This document shows, piece by piece, positions 27,187-33,882 of a stretch of 33,882 nucleotides of DNA. The notes beneath the pieces were generated by a model, which was not told where the DNA came from, made no database searches, and saw only the letters and a program-made list of their open reading frames with translations. Origin of the DNA: Methanosarcinaceae archaeon. GTDB lineage: Archaea; Halobacteriota; Methanosarcinia; Methanosarcinales; Methanosarcinaceae. The stretch covers positions 1 through 33,882 of the forward strand of contig PXAV01000047.1 in assembly GCA_003565715.1 (NCBI GenBank), given 5' to 3'. Positions within the stretch are counted from its first letter, which is position 1. Each line of letters starts with the position of its first letter. The position numbers and the translations under genes were made by a program.

Positions 27187-29583
27187 ATGGATTTATGTGC
27201 TACTAATATAAAAGGAAAGTTAGAAACTGATACTGAAGGATTGGGAAATGATCAGGTTCTTTCAGGGGAAGAGCAGAGGAAGGATATCGGTATGACAGGC
27301 TTCACAAAACAGCATGCTTTACAGAAGACCCTGGATGGGCATATTATCTCTATAATGCCAAAGGTACGTACAACCGCAGGGCATATGGTAGACTGGGATC
27401 GCAGTGTCATTGTAAATCAATTGTTAAAGGAAACACAGCTTGCTGAGAGGTTCCATGGCAAACCTGGCATAGAGAAGGATGAGGCGCATGAAATCGCAAA
27501 AGATGTTGAACGCCGTATCAGGTCTCTTGATCTTAAGTTCCTTTCAGGACCGCTTATCAGGGAGATCGTCAATATGGAACTTCTCCAGAGGGGGCATGTT
27601 GAATGGAGGAACATATCTACAAGGATAGGTACTCCGGTATATGATGCCTGTGAGATAGACCTTGGAAGTGGTTTTGAAGCAAGGGACAATGCAAACCTTC
27701 AGGAGAATGCAGAAACCTCCCATAAGAAGAAGGCAGATAAGATATCCAAGGAACAATATCTGCTTTTGCTGCCTCCAAAGATAGCCGACATGCATCTTAA
27801 CGGTGATATTCACATCCATGATCTTGAATATCTGGGGACACGTGCATTCTGCCAGGACTGGGACCTCAGGTATTTCTTCTATTATGGCCTGATGCCGGAT
27901 GGCTCAGGTGCAAAAGCAAGTGTTGCAGGCCCTGCAATGAAGGCAGAGGTTGCAATACTCCATGCTGTAAAGGCTCTTGGAAGTGCCCAGACAAATTTTG
28001 CTGGCGGACAGGGTTTCTATAACTTCCTTACATTCCTTGCTCCTTATCTTGAAGGGAAGGATTACAATGATATAAAGCAGCTCATGCAGATGTTCGTATA
28101 TGAGATGACCCAGATGATGGTGGCCCGTGGTGGGCAGGTAGTGTTCTCCTCCGTACAGCTGTCCCCGGGTGTACCAAAGCTGTGGAGAGATAAACCTGCC
28201 GTTTATAAGGGGCGTGTAAATGACGGCACAAAAGGTACTCAGAAAAGGACATATGGTGAGTTCGAACGTGAAGTACGTCTCTCATTCAAAGCACTTATGG
28301 AGGTTATGATAGAAGGTGATAACTGGGGCAAACCCTTCAATTTCCCAAAACCTGAGATATCTATTGAACCTGACTTCATTCAGGAGGATGAGTTTTTCAA
28401 TAAGGCACATCCTGATCTTCCTGGTTATGAGGAACTTTATGACATGACCTTTGAGCTGGCAGCAAAGTTTGGAACTCCATACTTTGACAACCAGTTGCCT
28501 GAATACAGGGGAGCTGGTGAGGGTATATCATGCTATCAGTGCTGTGCCTATCAGTTCTCTGCAAATGCTGATGCAGATGACAGTTTTGATGACAAGCTTA
28601 TGTTCAGGGATGGAAAGCATTTCTCCATGGGTTCATGGCAAGTGGTTTCCCTCAACTGTCCAAGGGCTGCGTACAGGGCAAACGGTGATGATGAGGTCCT
28701 GTTCGCTGACCTGAAGAATCTAATGGACCAGTGTATAAAGCTTTTCAAGACAAAGCGCAGTTGGATGGAGAGTATCATTGTGAGCAACAGGATGCCCTTT
28801 GCGACCCAGAGGCCAAAGGACCCTATAACAGGTGAAAAAGGTGCTATTGCAGTTGATATAGATGCTCTGGTATGCACTATAGGTGTTATTGGTATCAATG
28901 AAATGGTGCAGTATCACACAGGGTCCCAGATACATGAGTCCGGAGATGCTTTCAAATTCGCTATCCGGGTGATGACCGAGATGGATATATATGCAAACGA
29001 GCTCAGTCAGGAACATGGAATGGAAATAGCTCTTGCACGTACACCTGCTGAGACCACAGGTCAGAGGTTCTCTGTATCAGACATGCTCCATGATGAATAC
29101 AGGGACTGTGTGCTTGAGGTCGTTAAGGGTGATAAGGAAGCTGCCCTTGCTGGGCTCAGTAAGACAACAGATCTTCCTGTCTATTATACCAACGGTACCC
29201 ATGTACCACCCGGGGCCAATGTTTCACTTATCGATAGAATGAATATAGAGCATGTGTTCTTCCCTATAGTTGATGGGGGAAATATCTGTCATATATGGAT
29301 GGGAGAAGGTGCTCCGGATGCCAGGGGACTCAAAGAGTTTGCAATGAATATAGCAAAGAATACTCAGATAGGTTACTTTGCCTTTACCAAGGACATGACA
29401 GTATGTCTTGATGATTTCCACATGATGTCAGGCCTGAAAGGTGCATGTGAGAACTGTGGTTCCAAACATGTCGAACAGATGTCCAGGGTAACCGGTTATG
29501 TGCAGGCTGTAGGCGGCTGGAACAATGGTAAGAGGCAGGAGCTTGCAGATCGTATGCGCTACAGCTCAGGGGACATGATCTGA
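27187..29583 (+). CDS. nrdD: Anaerobic (class III) ribonucleoside-triphosphate reductase
   Basis: Probable ATG 27187; N-terminal ATP-cone (MPKVRTTAGHMVDWDRSVIVNQLL), catalytic body, C-terminal CENCGS and glycyl radical loop RVTGYVQAVGGWNNGKRQELADRMRYSSG. Confidence 0.95.
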   Translation: MDLCATNIKGKLETDTEGLGNDQVLSGEEQRKDIGMTGFTKQHALQKTLDGHIISIMPKVRTTAGHMVDWDRSVIVNQLLKETQLAERFHGKPGIEKDEAHEIAKDVERRIRSLDLKFLSGPLIREIVNMELLQRGHVEWRNISTRIGTPVYDACEIDLGSGFEARDNANLQENAETSHKKKADKISKEQYLLLLPPKIADMHLNGDIHIHDLEYLGTRAFCQDWDLRYFFYYGLMPDGSGAKASVAGPAMKAEVAILHAVKALGSAQTNFAGGQGFYNFLTFLAPYLEGKDYNDIKQLMQMFVYEMTQMMVARGGQVVFSSVQLSPGVPKLWRDKPAVYKGRVNDGTKGTQKRTYGEFEREVRLSFKALMEVMIEGDNWGKPFNFPKPEISIEPDFIQEDEFFNKAHPDLPGYEELYDMTFELAAKFGTPYFDNQLPEYRGAGEGISCYQCCAYQFSANADADDSFDDKLMFRDGKHFSMGSWQVVSLNCPRAAYRANGDDEVLFADLKNLMDQCIKLFKTKRSWMESIIVSNRMPFATQRPKDPITGEKGAIAVDIDALVCTIGVIGINEMVQYHTGSQIHESGDAFKFAIRVMTEMDIYANELSQEHGMEIALARTPAETTGQRFSVSDMLHDEYRDCVLEVVKGDKEAALAGLSKTTDLPVYYTNGTHVPPGANVSLIDRMNIEHVFFPIVDGGNICHIWMGEGAPDARGLKEFAMNIAKNTQIGYFAFTKDMTVCLDDFHMMSGLKGACENCGSKHVEQMSRVTGYVQAVGGWNNGKRQELADRMRYSSGDMI

Positions 29584-29606
29584 AAAAGTCAGTAGATAGA
29601 AATATT

Positions 29607-30395
29607 ATGAAAATAAACTATGGGAACACCGTTCCCATATCAACAGTTGATTGGCATGGAAAGGTGTCAATCGTCTTTTTTTTACGGGGCTGTCCATACA
29701 GGTGTCCCTATTGTCAGAACCATGCCTTACTTTTTGAAAAAAACATGGTGGATGTCTCTGTTCTTGAAGAAGAGATCAAAAGTTCCCGACCTTTTGTCAG
29801 CAGTGTAGTTCTCTCAGGAGGAGAACCTCTTATGCAAAAGGGCGCTGTGGTGCATCTTGCAGGCTTTGCAAAGAAGAACGGCATGCTTGTAGGTATCCAT
29901 ACATGCGGTCACTATCCCGGGGTAATAGAAGAGCTTATAGATGCAGATCTTGTGGATAAGTTTTTCATAGACGTTAAAGCACCACTGGACAACAGCAGGA
30001 TGTACTCAAAGGCTATAGGATGCCAGGATTTCAGTGATGTGCATGTTGACCCGAAGATCTCAATGGAAAAAGTTTCAAGGTCCATATCAATTGTGCTTGG
30101 AAGCAGGGTGGAACTTGAGTTAAGGACGACCCTTATCAGGGATCTTATAGGTAGTGATGATGATGTCCGCCTTATTGCAAGGTCTATCTATGATCTGACA
30201 GGCAGAAGGGATATTCCATATGCTCTTCAGCAGGGGTCAACTGCTGATGCAATGCTTGGATCTTTAAGGAAAATAAGGCCACTTAGCAGAGATGAGCTTG
30301 TGGACCTTGCGTCGGTTGCTTGTGAATTCCTTGATAATGTGTATGTCAGGACAAGGGAGAAGGGCAATGAAAAGATTAACTTCGAATCGATTTGA
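29607..30395 (+). CDS. nrdG: Anaerobic ribonucleotide reductase activating protein (radical SAM)
   Basis: 262 aa; FFLRGCPYRCPYCQNHALL (CxxxCxxC cluster), VVLSGGEPLMQKGAVVHLAGFAKKNGMLVGIHTCGHYP. Confidence 0.9.
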   Translation: MKINYGNTVPISTVDWHGKVSIVFFLRGCPYRCPYCQNHALLFEKNMVDVSVLEEEIKSSRPFVSSVVLSGGEPLMQKGAVVHLAGFAKKNGMLVGIHTCGHYPGVIEELIDADLVDKFFIDVKAPLDNSRMYSKAIGCQDFSDVHVDPKISMEKVSRSISIVLGSRVELELRTTLIRDLIGSDDDVRLIARSIYDLTGRRDIPYALQQGSTADAMLGSLRKIRPLSRDELVDLASVACEFLDNVYVRTREKGNEKINFESI

Positions 30396-30491
30396 AGTTT
30401 AAACAATTTTTTAATACTTCCATGTCATTCATCAGATCATATAACATCATATACCGAAGATTGTCCCGGATAATATACAGGTTGGATTAAA

Positions 30492-31346
30492 ATGAAGATA
30501 AAAGATTTTGCTTTGTTTCTTATTTTACTAATGGCAGTTCTGGTTTCCGGCTGCATGACAGTAAATGAAGGAAGTTATATGGTATCAGAGGATCATGTAG
30601 CTGTAGATAGCCATGCTACCTCATCTCCACGGGGAGCAGTTGAATATGGGACAGATGATCGTATGATGACCCATACTACCCTGGCAGACCGCAAGACAAT
30701 AACAACAGTGGACATGACAATAAGGGTCACTGATGCCGCTGGGGCCGTAGACGGGATCTCAGGGTTGGCTGTATCATACGGAGGTTATGTTTCCAGTTCA
30801 TCTGTCTATGACTCATACAGAGGTGAGTCCGGTACACATAAAGAGGGTTATGTTACAGTGCGCATACCGGAAGATGTTTACACTGTCTTTGTAGAGGGGG
30901 TAGGAAATCTTGGGGAGGTGACACATAAGAGTGTAAATGCCCAGGATGTTACAGAAGAGTACGTAGATATCAGTGCACGTCTGGGTAACCTTAAGAAACA
31001 GGAGGCACGCCTTCTGGATATTCTCGATATGGCAGATTCAGTAGAAGAGGTCCTGAGTGTTGAAAAGGAGCTTGAAAGGGTAAGGGGTCAGATAGAGAGT
31101 CTTACTGGAAGGCTAAATTACCTCGAGGACAGGACCGATTACTCAACAATCAATATACGTGTCACAGAACCTCGTCCAATAAGCGGTTCATGGGGTATAA
31201 GAGATGCGGTATCGGACTCTTTCAATGCATTTACTTCAACAGTTGGCGCGCTTATAGTGCTTGTGGGGTATCTTCTTCCTTTGATCATTGTGTTTACTGT
31301 TACAGGGGCTATTATCGTGATGGTCTGGAGGAAGGTACGCCGATAA
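30492..31346 (+). CDS. Membrane lipoprotein, DUF4349-like
   Basis: 284 aa; lipobox-like VLVSGC, VDMTIRVTDAAGAVDGISGLAVSYGGYVSSSSVYD, coiled-coil LEKELERVRGQIESLTGRLNYLEDRTDYSTINIRV, C-terminal TM: DUF4349 architecture. Confidence 0.8.
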   Translation: MKIKDFALFLILLMAVLVSGCMTVNEGSYMVSEDHVAVDSHATSSPRGAVEYGTDDRMMTHTTLADRKTITTVDMTIRVTDAAGAVDGISGLAVSYGGYVSSSSVYDSYRGESGTHKEGYVTVRIPEDVYTVFVEGVGNLGEVTHKSVNAQDVTEEYVDISARLGNLKKQEARLLDILDMADSVEEVLSVEKELERVRGQIESLTGRLNYLEDRTDYSTINIRVTEPRPISGSWGIRDAVSDSFNAFTSTVGALIVLVGYLLPLIIVFTVTGAIIVMVWRKVRR

Positions 31347-31524
31347 AGTAGTGATATGTGGGTGCATGGTATTCTAAGACAAAGGTGCTTTTATATCAGG
31401 AACATTTATTTATCATGCCCCTTTTCATTTACGGCTCACTAATGTACTGTTTATACAAATAAAAAATAAATGTATATAATATATATGTATCTTTAATATA
31501 TGGAGTTATAACAACAGGTAAAAT

Positions 31525-32517
31525 ATGAATCCCTTTATTCCTGTTTCAGAGATTGGCGAACGTGCACTCATAGAACGCATATCTGGCATTTTCAATGCCA
31601 TTTCAAACCCGGAGATCATCGTTGGCCCGGGTGTTGATGACTGTGCGGTATTTGATATCTCAGAAAATGAAAAGCTGGTCATAACCACGGATATGTTACA
31701 TAGGGATACAGATTTTCCTGGCTGCATGACCCCATGGCAGATCGGGTGGATGTCAGCTGCTGTCAATTTCAGTGATGTGGCCTCTATGGGTGCAAGGCCT
31801 ATAGGTTTCCTTTCAGCCATGGGGTTTTCAAAGGACACAGATATTGCTTTTGTCGAAGAGGTATCAAGAGGTATGCATGAATGTGCCAGGTTCTGTAACA
31901 CTACTGTCATAGGCGGGGATATAGATACCCATGATGAGCTGACAATAACAGGCACTGCGCTTGGGCTTATCAAAAGCTCAGAATTGCTGACCCGCAGGGG
32001 CGCCAGATCCGGTGATAAGGTATGTGTTACAGGTTTTACAGGCTCTGCAGGTGCTGCACTCCATGCAATTGAAAAAAAGATAGATGTTCCTGATATCCTG
32101 CTCAATAAACTGCTTGAGCCGGTTCCCCGTGTTGCAGAAGCCCAAAAGCTTGCACGGTCAGGTGCCGTAACATGTATGATGGATACAAGCGATGGACTTG
32201 CCATGTCCCTGCACGACCTTGCAGATCTTAACCATGTGGGTTTCACCATCCATGAGCACTCACTCCCCATACAGCCAGAAGTCTTAGAACACATAACTAA
32301 AAACCCCAATGAGATACTTGACATGGCACTCTACACAGGAGGCGACTTTGAACTACTTTTCACAGTCTCCCCTGATCTGCTGAACAATGCCCAAAACGCA
32401 TGCAATTTGACTGTGATAGGCGAAGTTGTCCCCCACGAAGAAGGCATCAATATAGTATGCCATAATGGGAAAAACTCGACGATATATCGAAAAGGTTATC
32501 TTCAATTGGGGACTTAA
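31525..32517 (+). CDS. thiL: Thiamine-monophosphate kinase
   Basis: 330 aa; GPGVDDCAVFDI, TTDMLHRDTDFPGCMTPWQIGWMSAAVNFSDVASMGARP, CMMDTSDGLAMSLHDLA, YTGGDFELLFTV. Confidence 0.93.
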   Translation: MNPFIPVSEIGERALIERISGIFNAISNPEIIVGPGVDDCAVFDISENEKLVITTDMLHRDTDFPGCMTPWQIGWMSAAVNFSDVASMGARPIGFLSAMGFSKDTDIAFVEEVSRGMHECARFCNTTVIGGDIDTHDELTITGTALGLIKSSELLTRRGARSGDKVCVTGFTGSAGAALHAIEKKIDVPDILLNKLLEPVPRVAEAQKLARSGAVTCMMDTSDGLAMSLHDLADLNHVGFTIHEHSLPIQPEVLEHITKNPNEILDMALYTGGDFELLFTVSPDLLNNAQNACNLTVIGEVVPHEEGINIVCHNGKNSTIYRKGYLQLGT

Positions 32518-32543
32518 GGTTACACTATAACTAGGTTACACTA
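32518..32543. repeat. Tandem direct repeat GGTTACACTA (16-nt period)
   Basis: GGTTACACTA at 32518-32527 and 32534-32543, just upstream of the S-layer-like gene. Confidence 0.8.
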
Positions 32544-32562
32544 ACTTAAAGGAAGTTTAAAA

Positions 32563-33882
32563 ATGCGAAATAAATTCAGATTGATATTAATTGCACTTTC
32601 AATATTGATTCTTTGCAGTACTATAGTTTCGGCTGCAAATGTTACTGCCAATTTTACTGCCAACACTACAGAAGGTATTGCTCCACTATCTGTTAGTTTT
32701 AATGATAAATCTGTTAATGCGGTTTCTTTACAATGGAACTTTGGTGATGGGAGTCCTAATTCCACAGATTCCAATCCTGTCCACACCTTCACAAATCCCG
32801 ATACTTATGCGGTTACTCTGACGGCATACAATGGAACTGAATCACACACTTTCAGTCAACCAATCACAGTCAATGTTCCTTCTACACCTCCTGTAGCATC
32901 CTTTGATACAAATGTAACTGAAGGTATTGTTCCTTTGACTGTCCAATTCAATGATACTTCAACCAACAGTCCAACTTCGTGGGAATGGGACTTTAATGGT
33001 GATGGTACAGTAGATTCAACGTCTCAGAACCCTACTCACACCTTCACTTCCACAGGTACTTACACTGTTACGCTTAAAGCAACCAATGCTGACGGTTATG
33101 ACACTTCAAGTAAAACAATAACAGTGCGTTCAAAAACCTATTACACAGGTAATCGTATATGGGATGAGAATGCAGATCAGTCCACCACTTACATATGGAA
33201 CGCAAAGAGCTTCTCAGGTTTCTTCTATGACCTTGACTCTGGATTGACATCTGAAACAATGACAATCAATGATATTCAGAGAAATATAGGTGACAGGGAC
33301 CTTGTTTACAGAACAGAGCCTGTTGAAACAGGTTTTGAGCGTAGCGGATGGGGCGATTATGAGGTGATCGGTTTTATGGCCGAGAAATACTTTGCAGGAT
33401 ATACGGCAAATACATCAATTACTGGGGTTGATCCTGTCAGTCTTATATCATCTGGTGTTCTATCTAAAATACTCATAGATGATGATAATAGGCAATCACT
33501 CTATACAGGTTCATCCCTTATCCTTGAGGAAGGTTACAGACTGAATATAGTTGAAGTTGATGTAAATGGTAATAATGTCTGGGTGACACTTACAAATGGT
33601 GGCAATGAACTTGACAGTGCTATTGTTTCTGCAAACAACGACTATATTTTTGAAAAAGAACTGGGATCAGAAGATGCTCCAATAATTGCAGTTCGCTTTG
33701 ATTCTGTATTCAGGGGTACCGAAACAAACGCGGTGTTCATTCAGGGTATTTTCCAGATATCAGAGGAGTACATAGAATTAGATACTGGTGATAAATATGG
33801 CAAGATGGAGATCACAGGTTATAGCAATGATTATATTGAGATGAAGAATGATGGACATTTTACTCTTACAAGAGGAGAAGTA
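32563..33882 (+). CDS. PKD-domain plus S-layer duplication-domain surface protein (3' end truncated by window edge)
   Basis: Absent from the ORF track because it has no stop in the window. Frame from ATG 32563 is open for 440 codons: signal peptide MRNKFRLILIALSILILCSTIVSA, two PKD repeats (LQWNFGDGSPNSTDSNPVHTFTNPDTYAVTLTA; WEWDFNGDGTVDSTSQNPTHTFTSTGTYTVTLKA), then YYTGNRIWDENADQSTTYIWNAKSFSGFFYDLDSGLTSETMTI..., Methanosarcina-type S-layer domain. Confidence 0.9.
   Translation, partial: MRNKFRLILIALSILILCSTIVSAANVTANFTANTTEGIAPLSVSFNDKSVNAVSLQWNFGDGSPNSTDSNPVHTFTNPDTYAVTLTAYNGTESHTFSQPITVNVPSTPPVASFDTNVTEGIVPLTVQFNDTSTNSPTSWEWDFNGDGTVDSTSQNPTHTFTSTGTYTVTLKATNADGYDTSSKTITVRSKTYYTGNRIWDENADQSTTYIWNAKSFSGFFYDLDSGLTSETMTINDIQRNIGDRDLVYRTEPVETGFERSGWGDYEVIGFMAEKYFAGYTANTSITGVDPVSLISSGVLSKILIDDDNRQSLYTGSSLILEEGYRLNIVEVDVNGNNVWVTLTNGGNELDSAIVSANNDYIFEKELGSEDAPIIAVRFDSVFRGTETNAVFIQGIFQISEEYIELDTGDKYGKMEITGYSNDYIEMKNDGHFTLTRGEV

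Noticed and set aside
31506-32324. 272-aa minus-strand ORF
   Set aside because: Antisense shadow of thiL, whose motifs are unambiguous on the plus strand.

Overview
This window looks like a 33.9 kb stretch of chromosome from a methanogenic archaeon, probably Methanosarcinales, judged from gene content, TATA-type promoters and S-layer families. Most of it is core genome: the 3' part of an RFC clamp-loader gene is cut off at the left edge, followed by secD/secF, a dCMP deaminase, cofE, hsp20, apgM, an aspartokinase, purM, the complete mtrEDCBAFGH operon (Na+-translocating methyltransferase), a TIM-barrel isomerase, uspA, srp19, a Sec61-beta homologue, an mtnA-like gene, an HD phosphohydrolase, a trmI-like methyltransferase, radB, a class III ribonucleotide reductase operon (nrdH-like glutaredoxin, nrdD, nrdG), a DUF4349-like lipoprotein, thiL, and a PKD plus S-layer-domain protein truncated by the right edge. 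I found no CRISPR array, prophage, tRNA or rRNA. The most notable item outside the ORF track is a near-textbook box C/D guide sRNA at 4545-4606, with its own TATA-like element and a guide that I predict targets helix 69 of 23S rRNA. Others are a decayed, nuclease-dead IS200/IS605-type TnpB remnant abutting the radB start, a decayed small gene and a cluster of inverted repeats upstream of mtr, a terminator-like hairpin with the mtrH stop codon in its loop, and a hairpin upstream of the nrd promoter. I see no convincing new multi-gene system. All family calls come from reading translated motifs, with no database search.
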